DNA of 55,340 bases from an uncultured Bacteroidota bacterium (GTDB lineage Bacteria > Bacteroidota > Rhodothermia > Rhodothermales > UBA10348): the NCBI GenBank assembly GCA_937876355.1, contig CALFHN010000142.1:1-55340 (forward strand), written 5' to 3'. Shown one piece after another: positions 25,111-32,873 of the stretch (positions are counted from its first letter, which is position 1; every line of letters begins with the position of its first letter). Made by a program: the position numbers and the translations under genes. Under the pieces are notes generated by a model that was not told the origin of the DNA, did no database searches, and saw only the letters and a program-made list of their open reading frames with translations.

Positions 25111-26472
25111 TTACACCACGACAGTTTCGCCAGGAATAGCAACTGGATACATGCCTTGAGCATTTGGCATCACTGGAGGATTGGCGTCCCAAGCTAGTGT
25201 TTTTGGCATAAGAGAAATAGTTGAATTCATGGCCTCATCCCACTCGATAACTTTACCGGAATAGGTACAAAGGCGACCTAGAATAGCTGTCATGGTTGCT
25301 TTAGCACCATTTTCTGCATCGGCATATTTGTATTCTCCACCCGCAATGGCAGCAAACAGTTCGTCGTGCTCCACCTGGTAGGGATTTTTATCGTTTCTGC
25401 CTTCGTGTTGATAGAGCGTATGACCACTGGAAGAAACGAGCAATCCGGGTTTTGGAGCAGTACCATTTGTGCCGTGAAATTCTTCGGTAACTCGGTTAGC
25501 TGTATTGGGCATATGACGACATTGGCTAATCATGCGACTACCATCCGCATATTCATATTCTACATAATGATGATCAAATATTTCCCCGTGGTCTGGGCCA
25601 TTTCTGACTAAACGACCACCTTGTCCTTGAGCTCGGACAGGGTAGGCATTCTTAACCCAGTTCCCAACGTCAAGATTATGAATGTGCTGCTCAACAATGT
25701 GATCTCCACAGAGCCACGTAAAATAGTACCAGTTTCGCATCTGGTATTCCATTTCCGTTAGTTTCCGCCCAGCCGTGGCCTCTAATCCAGCACGGTCGCG
25801 AACCCAAACGCCACCACTATTCCAGTATACCCTCGATGTAGTGATATCGCCGATCATTCCGTTTTGAATGCGCTCAACCCATCCTCTGTATTGGTCCTGA
25901 TAATGACGTTGCAAACCAACCACTACGTTTAGCTTTTTCTGTTTTGCAATTTCTGCCGTAGCCAAAACACTTCGAATTCCCGGCGCATCCGTGGCGACCG
26001 GTTTTTCCATGAAAACGTGTTTGTTTGCAGCGATGGCCGCTTCAAAATGAATAGGTCTAAATCCGGGAGGGGTTGCAATAAGGACAACATCCACCAGTGG
26101 AATGAGCTGTTTGTAGGCATCCCAGCCCACAAAACGACGCTCCTCAGGTACGTCTACACGGCCAGCAACGGAAGCTGCATGGTCTGCCTTTGGGTCCACT
26201 ATTTCACTGTAACTATCCTCAAGACGGTCGCTGAAAACATCTGCCATTGCAACCAATTTAATATTCTCTTTGGTACTCAAAGCCTGGACCGTGGCCCCGG
26301 TACCCCGACCTCCACAACCAATTATTCCGATCTTAATGACGTCGTCAGACGAATAAAACGCGTTAGCAGACAATGGAAACGAGGACGCCACAACCGAACC
26401 TACAACGGCGGCGGATCCAGCTTTCATAAAGTCACGGCGGGTTTGGGAAAGTAGAGCAGATAGATCTTTCAT
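25111..26472 (-). CDS. Tat-exported Gfo/Idh/MocA oxidoreductase
   Basis: From the ATG at 26472 the protein has 453 residues; the upstream start at 26508 adds 12 residues before the signal. The N-terminus MKDLSALLSQTRRDFMKAG is a twin-arginine signal followed by a hydrophobic core. A Rossmann fold starts at IKIGIIGCGGRGTGA, the family EKP motif is EKPVATDAPG, and the C-terminal Gfo/Idh domain follows (YYFTWLCGDHIVEQHIHNLDV). Exported relatives carry a tightly bound NAD(P) and oxidise or rearrange sugars; the exact sugar is unknown. It is first in a two-gene unit with the isomerase. Confidence 0.9.
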   Translation of the reverse strand: MKDLSALLSQTRRDFMKAGSAAVVGSVVASSFPLSANAFYSSDDVIKIGIIGCGGRGTGATVQALSTKENIKLVAMADVFSDRLEDSYSEIVDPKADHAASVAGRVDVPEERRFVGWDAYKQLIPLVDVVLIATPPGFRPIHFEAAIAANKHVFMEKPVATDAPGIRSVLATAEIAKQKKLNVVVGLQRHYQDQYRGWVERIQNGMIGDITTSRVYWNSGGVWVRDRAGLEATAGRKLTEMEYQMRNWYYFTWLCGDHIVEQHIHNLDVGNWVKNAYPVRAQGQGGRLVRNGPDHGEIFDHHYVEYEYADGSRMISQCRHMPNTANRVTEEFHGTNGTAPKPGLLVSSSGHTLYQHEGRNDKNPYQVEHDELFAAIAGGEYKYADAENGAKATMTAILGRLCTYSGKVIEWDEAMNSTISLMPKTLAWDANPPVMPNAQGMYPVAIPGETVVV

Positions 26473-26684
26473 GTTCAAATCAGATAGAAGACAAAATGGA
26501 CATAACAATGGGGCTGCGAGACTCCTAATTCAGGAGCCGTTGAACCAAGCGATTATGGGAAATGTAATGGAACGAGATCTATAGTGCCAACACAGAGCGG
26601 ATCATTTCCAGTTCAAATTCGAGGATGGGTCAAAAGCACTCGCCAAGGCTTGAATTGTAGAAACACAAAACGATCTGATTCGAT

Positions 26685-27734
26685 CTACTCTCCTAAGACG
26701 AGTGTCCAGAATTCAATCTGATCTTCGGCCGACATTCCTTGTTCGGGAGCAACGAGACGAAATCCAAGAAACGGTGCATCGGTATTCCACCAAAAACTTT
26801 TGGGAATTTGAGGATCCCTTCGTTTCCAATTCAGCGTGGACTCTAACCTCGTTGCGCATCTCATGTCGGAAGCGCCGTCATAAAAAGAGCCACCCCTGAC
26901 CGTCCTAGGATGTAATCTGGTTGGCAAACTCCATGGATCAATAGCCCCGTCAGTATCGAAAGAGGAATAATAGTCTGATTGATATTCATCCATAGTCCAT
27001 TCGGCCGCATTGCCATGCATGTCAAAAAGTCCCCAGGGATTGGGCTCTTTTTCCCCCACATTCTGCAGTTTATCTGAGCTGTTCGCTTCATTCCACGCAA
27101 AATTTGTCAATTTAGACGCATCATCGCCAAACCCAAAAATATCATCTGACCCTGCTCTGCAGGCCGTTTCCCACTCTGCTTCTGTGGGAAGACGGAAAAA
27201 TATCCCGGTTTTTTCAGTTAGCCAATGTGCGTAATGTAAAGCGCCCCACTGAGTCATGCCGACGGCAGGCTTACCCGAGCCGCCCATTCCAAATGCCGGA
27301 TCCTCATACGGTGGGCTCGGACGCGATACACCATCTACGCTGTAAACCGCGCCTGGCACAGCTGTTGTGTCTGCGTCCCGATCTGGATATCGAAAAACAG
27401 CGTATTCTTCATCCGTTAGCTCTAATTGGCCAATCCAATATCCGGAAAGTGCTACGTTATGCCTTGGTCCTTCGTCGCCGGAACGGCCTTCTTCCGTTTC
27501 GGGGCTACCAACCTCGTACTTACCCGCCTGCACAAACACCATATTAAATTGAACTTGGGTTCCGGGAATATTAATGGTCCTAACATCACCATGAGCATAT
27601 TTCGATGATGCCGTCAGGGCGGATTGCTTGGCAGTTAGGGGCCCGGAGCAACCAGACAGGACTATCGCCGTTTGAGTCACGCAAGCCAACATAGCAATGA
27701 CTGACCAATGTGAACACGTTTCTTGCCTTTGCAT
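26685..27734 (-). CDS. FGE-sulfatase (SUMF1) domain lipoprotein
   Basis: The 349-residue protein begins with a lipoprotein signal (lipobox VLSG|C about residues 26-29) and carries one formylglycine-generating-enzyme-type domain: FVQAGKYEVGSPETEEGRSGDEGPRH, FRLPTEAEWETACRAG, GNAAEWTMDEYQ and a final RGGSFYD...LGFRLV. The domain occurs in sulfatase activators, in EgtB and in gliding/secretion proteins. The copper-binding cysteine pair of true FGE is not obvious, and no sulfatase is nearby, so it is more likely a structural or binding module than a formylglycine generator. It is divergent from egtB, which ends in the same fold. Confidence 0.82.
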   Translation of the reverse strand: MQRQETCSHWSVIAMLACVTQTAIVLSGCSGPLTAKQSALTASSKYAHGDVRTINIPGTQVQFNMVFVQAGKYEVGSPETEEGRSGDEGPRHNVALSGYWIGQLELTDEEYAVFRYPDRDADTTAVPGAVYSVDGVSRPSPPYEDPAFGMGGSGKPAVGMTQWGALHYAHWLTEKTGIFFRLPTEAEWETACRAGSDDIFGFGDDASKLTNFAWNEANSSDKLQNVGEKEPNPWGLFDMHGNAAEWTMDEYQSDYYSSFDTDGAIDPWSLPTRLHPRTVRGGSFYDGASDMRCATRLESTLNWKRRDPQIPKSFWWNTDAPFLGFRLVAPEQGMSAEDQIEFWTLVLGE

Positions 27735-27827
27735 ACAGTATTATTGTAACGTTTTTGCTCTATCAAAGTCTGATTAGTTCGAAGATAGGAACCCTTTAAA
27801 AGACTTGTTTCAAAAAACCTGATTGCT

Positions 27828-29093
27828 TTGACAACTGACCTTGCCGCCCGATACGAGCGTGTTCGTCAACGAACCGTCGATCTCTGCAAACCTTTGACTA
27901 TTGAAGACTTCGTTGTTCAGTCAATGAGTGATGCAAGCCCCACAAAATGGCATCTCGCTCATACCACTTGGTTTTTTGAAACGTTTGTATTGAAGGCCTT
28001 TGTGCCTGAATACCGTTCTCTAAATGACACGTATTCGTTTTTGTTTAACTCGTACTATGTTCAGGCAGGCGCGCGTTATGTTCGAGATCGAAGAGGATTG
28101 ATATCGAGGCCATCTGTTCAAGAGGTGTTTGACTATCGGAACTACGTAAACAGTCACATGATGGAGTTTTTGTCCACTTCTGTGTCAAACGAAGCTGAAT
28201 ACGTGATAGAAGTGGGTATAAATCATGAACAACAACACCAAGAACTACTCGTCACAGACATAAAACATGTCCTCTTCGCAAACCCACTGTTTCCCAAATA
28301 TGATACGAGTCCGCATCCCAAATCTGCTCTAACACCAGAGTTTAGATGGGTAGAATTTGAAGAAGGGATCACTTCGATTGGCCACGCTTCGATTGGCCAC
28401 ACGGCGAGTGGTTTTTCGTACGACAACGAAAGTCCAGTCCATCGGCAGTTTTTGGAGCGCTTTGCACTCGCAAACCGTCCTGTTTCCAATCGTGAAATGC
28501 TTGATTTCATCAAGGACGGAGGATATGAAAATCCTTTGCATTGGTTATCAGAGGGATGGGCGTTGTGTCAAAATGAGCATTGGAGGTACCCGTTCTATTG
28601 GATTGAAGAAGACGGGGAGTGGTTTGAATTTACGCTCTATGGAAAAATCCCATTGGATCTGAACGCGCCCGCAACACATGTTTCATATTACGAGGCAGAT
28701 GCTTACGCTCGATGGGCTGGATACAGATTGCCCACAGAATTCGAATGGGAGCACGCATCTAGACGCGCGGAGCAGGAAACAGGACACTATTCCGATCGTT
28801 TCCAATTTTATCCAATATTTGAAGACTCCGAACTGCCCACCGATCTAATTCACATGTTCGGATCCTCTTGGGAATGGACAAACAGTCACTACTCTCCGTA
28901 TCCGGGCTACAGGGCCGTAGAAGGTGCTCTTGGAGAATACAACGGGAAATTTATGGCCAACCAATTCGTCCTTCGTGGGGGATCTTGTGCAACGCCTTCG
29001 GATCATATTAGGAGCACCTACCGTAACTTTTTTCCTGCTAGTGCTCGTTGGCAATTTTCATCTTTTAGACTCGCCAACAGACTCTCACAATGA
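27828..29093 (+). CDS. egtB: Ergothioneine biosynthesis sulfoxide synthase EgtB
   Basis: The 421-residue protein joins an N-terminal DinB-like domain to a C-terminal FGE-sulfatase domain, as in EgtB. The iron site is visible as WHLAH near residue 42 and H133-EQQ-H137-Q-E139 (HxxxHxE). It uses O2 to couple hercynine with a cysteine thiol donor, the central step to ergothioneine. No ATG is available at the N-terminus; the best start is TTG at 27828 (TTGACAACTGACCTTGCC), an unusual start. A 15-bp tandem duplication (28372-28401) gives the repeated peptide SIGHASIGHT. Its last 4 bp overlap egtD, so the two are translationally coupled. Confidence 0.92.
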   Translation: MTTDLAARYERVRQRTVDLCKPLTIEDFVVQSMSDASPTKWHLAHTTWFFETFVLKAFVPEYRSLNDTYSFLFNSYYVQAGARYVRDRRGLISRPSVQEVFDYRNYVNSHMMEFLSTSVSNEAEYVIEVGINHEQQHQELLVTDIKHVLFANPLFPKYDTSPHPKSALTPEFRWVEFEEGITSIGHASIGHTASGFSYDNESPVHRQFLERFALANRPVSNREMLDFIKDGGYENPLHWLSEGWALCQNEHWRYPFYWIEEDGEWFEFTLYGKIPLDLNAPATHVSYYEADAYARWAGYRLPTEFEWEHASRRAEQETGHYSDRFQFYPIFEDSELPTDLIHMFGSSWEWTNSHYSPYPGYRAVEGALGEYNGKFMANQFVLRGGSCATPSDHIRSTYRNFFPASARWQFSSFRLANRLSQ

Positions 29094-30088
29094 TTTTACT
29101 TCCCACTTTGTACCTTGATTTGCATCCTGACACCAATACACTCCTAAGTGATGTCGTTGACGGTCTGTCTCAAGATCAAAAAACCCTCCCCTCGAAATAC
29201 TTCTATGACAAGCGTGGATCTGCTCTATTCGACTTAATTTGTGAGCTTGACGAATACTACCCCACCCGCAGTGAATTATCGATTTTGGGCGACAATATTG
29301 ATGAGATCCAACACTTCCTCGGTGAGTCTGTAATATTGGTTGAGTATGGAAGCGGAAGCAGCACAAAAACTCGCCTGCTACTAGATGCGATTCCCCAAAT
29401 TGACGCATATGTCCCCATCGACATTTCTCGGGAGCACCTCCTAGATGCCGCGTCAAACATTTTGGCCATCCACCCAGAGATGAAGGTGCTCCCTGTGTGT
29501 GCAGATTATTCTCAAACTGTACATCTTGATCTTAGCCCTGATCCAGGAAGTCATATTACCGCATTTTTTCCAGGTTCTACTATTGGGAATTTCAAAACAG
29601 CATCTGCCATTGAATTCTTGAAGCGGGTTCACACTTTGGTAGGCGTGGGTGGCGGACTTCTGATTGGAGTTGATCTTGAAAAAGACAAAGGCGTAATCGA
29701 ATCTGCCTACAATGATTTAAATGGTGTCACTGCGGAATTCAACAAGAACATTCTTTTGCATATCAATGACCGCATAGGATCTGCCTTCGACTTAGACACG
29801 TTTGAACACCGTGCCATATACAATTTCCAAAATCACCGTATTGAAATGTTTTTGGAGTCAACTGTGGAGCAAGTGATCACCATCAACGGGAGTGATTATT
29901 CTTTTGACCAAGGGGAGACGATTCTCACCGAGTATTCACACAAGTATACCTTGAATGGCTTCGAAGATCTTGCTACAAAAGCTGGCTTTACGGTCGACAA
30001 AGTATGGACAGATTGTAGACTGCCTTTTTTCTGTTCAATACCTAACAGCCAATTAATCGAACTGCTAGTTGACCTCATTGGTAGTTGA
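29090..30088 (+). CDS. egtD: L-histidine N-alpha-methyltransferase EgtD
   Basis: The 332-residue SAM-dependent methyltransferase trimethylates histidine to hercynine, the substrate of EgtB. The family signatures are visible: LPSKYFYDKRGSALFDLICELDEYYPTR near the start, the SAM site VEYGSGSSTKTRLLL, PIDIS and FFPGSTIGNF. The start ATG overlaps the egtB stop (ATGA). No egtC or egtE gene is in the window, so the later C-S cleavage must be done by a gene elsewhere. The 3' end runs into a patch of degenerate direct repeats (30062-30142), and the stop codon itself lies in one copy. Confidence 0.94.
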   Translation: MILLPTLYLDLHPDTNTLLSDVVDGLSQDQKTLPSKYFYDKRGSALFDLICELDEYYPTRSELSILGDNIDEIQHFLGESVILVEYGSGSSTKTRLLLDAIPQIDAYVPIDISREHLLDAASNILAIHPEMKVLPVCADYSQTVHLDLSPDPGSHITAFFPGSTIGNFKTASAIEFLKRVHTLVGVGGGLLIGVDLEKDKGVIESAYNDLNGVTAEFNKNILLHINDRIGSAFDLDTFEHRAIYNFQNHRIEMFLESTVEQVITINGSDYSFDQGETILTEYSHKYTLNGFEDLATKAGFTVDKVWTDCRLPFFCSIPNSQLIELLVDLIGS

Positions 30089-30142
30089 ACACATTGGTAC
30101 TTGAGCGGGCTGCTAGTTGAGCACATAGCTGAGCGGACTGCT
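30062..30142. repeat. Degenerate direct-repeat patch at the egtD 3' end
   Basis: CTGCTAGTTGA recurs exactly at 30062-30072 and 30110-30120. CATTGGTAGTTGA (30076-30088, ending at the egtD stop) recurs as CATTGGTACTTGA (30092-30104). TGAGCGGGCTGCT (30102-30114) recurs as TGAGCGGACTGCT (30130-30142). The patch fills the gap between two convergent genes. Confidence 0.8.
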
Positions 30143-30156
30143 CAATGAACTAACAG

Positions 30157-30597
30157 CTACTTGGCCTCGCGGCTGTTTGATAAAACAGCTAGTGTAATTC
30201 GACCAGTAGAAACCAGTTTTCCATCCTCCGTTCGAATTTCGATTTGCCAAACTTGAATCCGAGATCCTCGATGAATGGAAGTTGCCGTTCCAATAACCTC
30301 ACCGGAGCGTACCGAACGTACATGATTGGCATTAACTTCTAGTCCAACGCAGTATTCGTCCGGTCCTACACACCAAGTTGCCCCAACACTTCCCATCGTC
30401 TCGATCAAGGCTGCCGAAGCCCCTCCGTGCAGCAATCCTAAAGGCTGGTGGGTTCGCGAATCCACGGGCATAGATGCCTTGATATAGTCCGGTCCAATTT
30501 CGATAAAACGAATCCCAATTCGGTCCACCATTGTCTGGGCGCTGAGCGAATTCAAGATCTCAATACTTATTTCTTTTTTCCAGATTGTGTCGGACAT
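30157..30597 (-). CDS. Hotdog-fold acyl-CoA thioesterase (PaaI/MenI type)
   Basis: The 146-residue protein has the hotdog thioesterase core PLGLLHGGASAALIETMGS, whose Glu in ALIETMGS aligns with the catalytic acid of the PaaI/EntH/MenI families, and the strand NANHVRSVRSGEVIGTA. It hydrolyses an acyl- or aryl-CoA thioester; the substrate (1,4-dihydroxy-2-naphthoyl-CoA, phenylacetyl-type or a fatty acyl-CoA) cannot be told. It lies downstream of the acyl-CoA carboxylase gene on the same strand, with 75 bp between, in a CoA-metabolism neighbourhood. Confidence 0.87.
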   Translation of the reverse strand: MSDTIWKKEISIEILNSLSAQTMVDRIGIRFIEIGPDYIKASMPVDSRTHQPLGLLHGGASAALIETMGSVGATWCVGPDEYCVGLEVNANHVRSVRSGEVIGTATSIHRGSRIQVWQIEIRTEDGKLVSTGRITLAVLSNSREAK

Positions 30598-30672
30598 TGT
30601 TGAATATTGTTTATCGAAACTGGTATAAAAACACGAACAAATCGTTGCTCAGACTGACGTTTGAAATATTCT

Positions 30673-32367
30673 CTAAGTTTGAATTACACCCGGATTGAAG
30701 GGCGCAATATCCGGATTATGGGACGCGATTTCCATACCTCGCGAAATCCAATCGCGCGTAGTGCTTGGTTCAATAATTTCATCCACCCACAAGCGCGCAG
30801 CCGCATAATAAGGAGAGGTTTGGCTGTCGTATCTCGCTGTGATTTCAGCTAGAAGTTCATTCTCTGCTTCCTGAGATAAAACTTGACCAGCTCGAACACG
30901 TTTTGCTTTCTGAATCTGAAGAAGTGTTTTTGCGGCCTGAGCGCCGCCCATTACGGCAATTCTGGCTGTCGGCCACGCGCAGATCATCCGAGGATCAAAG
31001 GCTTTTCCGCACATTGCGTAATTGCCAGCACCATATGAGTTACCAACTATGATAGTAAATTTTGGTACCACTGAATTCGAAACGGCACTCACCATTTTGG
31101 CCCCGTCCTTAATGATTCCACCCTGCTCTGCCCTTGAGCCCACCATAAATCCGGAGACGTCCTGTATAAAAACAAGCGGAATCTTTTTTTGGTTGCAGTT
31201 CATGATAAAGCGAGCTGCTTTGTCGGCCGAATCTGAGTAGATGACACCGCCTGCCTGAAGTTCATCGGTACCTGCCTTTACACCCGCGCGCGCTTTTACA
31301 AGCTCTCTTTGGTTGGCCACGATTCCCACACTCCATCCGTCGATACGAGCGTATCCGGTTAATAGCGTCTTACCATACCCTGCTTTGTATTCGGTCCAGG
31401 AAGAGGCGTCAATTATTCGTCCCAAGACATCAAACATGTCATACGGTTCTGCCCCACTTAAAGGCATAATACCGTAGAGTTCTGAAGCATCAAACGCGGG
31501 TGATTTAGATGCTATTCGGTCAAATGCAGCCTTTGGCCGCTCGGCCATTCGAGATACCAGATCACGAATCGTAGTTAGACAGGTTGCGTCGTCTGGGAGT
31601 CTGTAATCAGTTACGCCGCTAATTTCTGAATGGGTGGCAGCACCTCCCAGCGTCTCTGAATCGACAGTTTCACCAATCGCTGCCTTGACTAAAAATGGAC
31701 CGGCCAAATATATAGAACCTGTTCCATCTACGATAAGCGCTTCGTCGCTCATTATCGGAAGATATGCTCCGCCTGCGACACAGCTCCCCATCACAGCAGC
31801 AATCTGGGGGATCCCGCGACTTGATAGGATCGCATTATTTCTGAATATCCGACCGAAGTGCTCCCGGTCTGGAAAGATTTCGTCCTGCATTGGTAAGTAT
31901 ACCCCGGCAGAATCAACCAAATAGATAATTGGGAGGCAGTTTTCAAGCGCTATCTCCTGGGCCCGAAGATTTTTTTTGGCTGTAATAGGAAACCATGCTC
32001 CCGCCTTTACCGTGGCATCATTAGCTACTATCATGCAGAGTCGTCCACTAACGTGGCCTGTTCCCATCACCGTTCCGCCGCCTGGACAACCACCTTCTTC
32101 CTCGTACATGTCCTCTGCCACAAAGGTACCAATTTCTTGAAAGACTGAATCAGGATCAACTAGAGCAGCTATTCGCTCCCTCGGCAACATTTTGCCTCGT
32201 TTATGCTCCCGTTCTTGTCGATCTTTCCCTCCCCCTTCCTGAATTCGGGCCATCCGACTGGCGTATTCTTTCATAAGGGCGAGATACCCAGAAACCCGAG
32301 ACGCATACTTAGCCTTTTCAGGATCTGCTGCGGCTCCGACAGTGCGATTTGGTTCAAACTCGTTCAT
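30673..32367 (-). CDS. Acyl-CoA carboxylase carboxyltransferase subunit (MccB-type)
   Basis: The 564-residue protein consists of the two crotonase-like carboxyltransferase domains of biotin-dependent acyl-CoA carboxylases. Its closest resemblance is to methylcrotonyl-CoA carboxylase beta subunits: VANDATVKAGAWFPITAKKNLRAQEIA, YLVDSAGVYLPMQDEIFPDREHFGRIF, VMGSCVAGGAYLPIMSDEA, and in the second half GFMVGSRAEQGGIIKDGAKM and GNSYGAGNYAMCGKAFDPR. It moves CO2 from carboxybiotin to the acyl-CoA. The biotin carboxylase/biotin carrier partner is not in the window. Propionyl-CoA or other short acyl-CoA is the main alternative substrate. Confidence 0.9.
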   Translation of the reverse strand: MNEFEPNRTVGAAADPEKAKYASRVSGYLALMKEYASRMARIQEGGGKDRQEREHKRGKMLPRERIAALVDPDSVFQEIGTFVAEDMYEEEGGCPGGGTVMGTGHVSGRLCMIVANDATVKAGAWFPITAKKNLRAQEIALENCLPIIYLVDSAGVYLPMQDEIFPDREHFGRIFRNNAILSSRGIPQIAAVMGSCVAGGAYLPIMSDEALIVDGTGSIYLAGPFLVKAAIGETVDSETLGGAATHSEISGVTDYRLPDDATCLTTIRDLVSRMAERPKAAFDRIASKSPAFDASELYGIMPLSGAEPYDMFDVLGRIIDASSWTEYKAGYGKTLLTGYARIDGWSVGIVANQRELVKARAGVKAGTDELQAGGVIYSDSADKAARFIMNCNQKKIPLVFIQDVSGFMVGSRAEQGGIIKDGAKMVSAVSNSVVPKFTIIVGNSYGAGNYAMCGKAFDPRMICAWPTARIAVMGGAQAAKTLLQIQKAKRVRAGQVLSQEAENELLAEITARYDSQTSPYYAAARLWVDEIIEPSTTRDWISRGMEIASHNPDIAPFNPGVIQT

Positions 32368-32486
32368 GCTGTTATTGCAGGTAACCCGGTTCTAAACGCC
32401 ATAATTAGCGTTTATTGACGTGCGTAATACGATACAAAAACCTTCTCACTAAAAGGTTGGTACGATAGGTTTGGTACAATATAAAA

Positions 32487-32513
32487 AGAGCTCGGCCTAA
32501 AAGGCCGAGCTCT
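32487..32513 (-). terminator. Rho-independent terminator of the beta-oxidation operon
   Basis: AGAGCTCGGCCT (32487-32498) and AGGCCGAGCTCT (32502-32513) pair perfectly over 12 bp around AAA. On the minus strand the stem is followed by TTTTTAT, giving a classic intrinsic terminator 25 bp after the CsbD-like gene. Confidence 0.88.
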
Positions 32514-32537
32514 AAAAATCAATCGGGGAGAATTTCT

Positions 32538-32732
32538 TTACAGGAATGCTGCGATTTTCATTGTAATGTCAGGTTTCGGCTCGCCGGTTTTTTCGTGTAT
32601 TAGCACTACCATCTTGGGTAGGCTGCCACGAGCTTTCTTAATTTCATCTTCAGCAAATTCTTGATCGCCCCAGATAGATTTAATCTGGTCAACGACGCGA
32701 GACCAGCTGTCATTCATTGCTTGAGTAGCCAT
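32538..32732 (-). CDS. CsbD-like small stress protein
   Basis: From the ATG at 32732 the protein has 64 residues (MATQAMNDSWSRVVDQIKSIWGD...); a second ATG at 32717 is also possible, while a GTG at 32837 would add an improbable leader. The pattern W-x(6)-IK-x-x-WGD, an acidic helix (FAEDEIKKARGSL), then MVVLIHEKTGE matches the CsbD family in layout (W...K..WG, D.L..I.G....L...I...YG). The family is linked to general stress in bacteria but its biochemistry is unknown. It sits between the acyl-CoA dehydrogenase gene and a strong terminator, so it is probably the last gene of the fatty-acid operon. Confidence 0.62.
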   Translation of the reverse strand: MATQAMNDSWSRVVDQIKSIWGDQEFAEDEIKKARGSLPKMVVLIHEKTGEPKPDITMKIAAFL

Positions 32733-32873
32733 TGGGAATCTGGAATTGTCAATATCATCACTGTAGTAGACTGCAATATATACAATATTCAGCTCTATTC
32801 CGAATAATTGGCCGACAAAGCCCTTCAACCTTTCCACAAATGCGCATAAAACTTCTCTTATTCAACCTTTATT

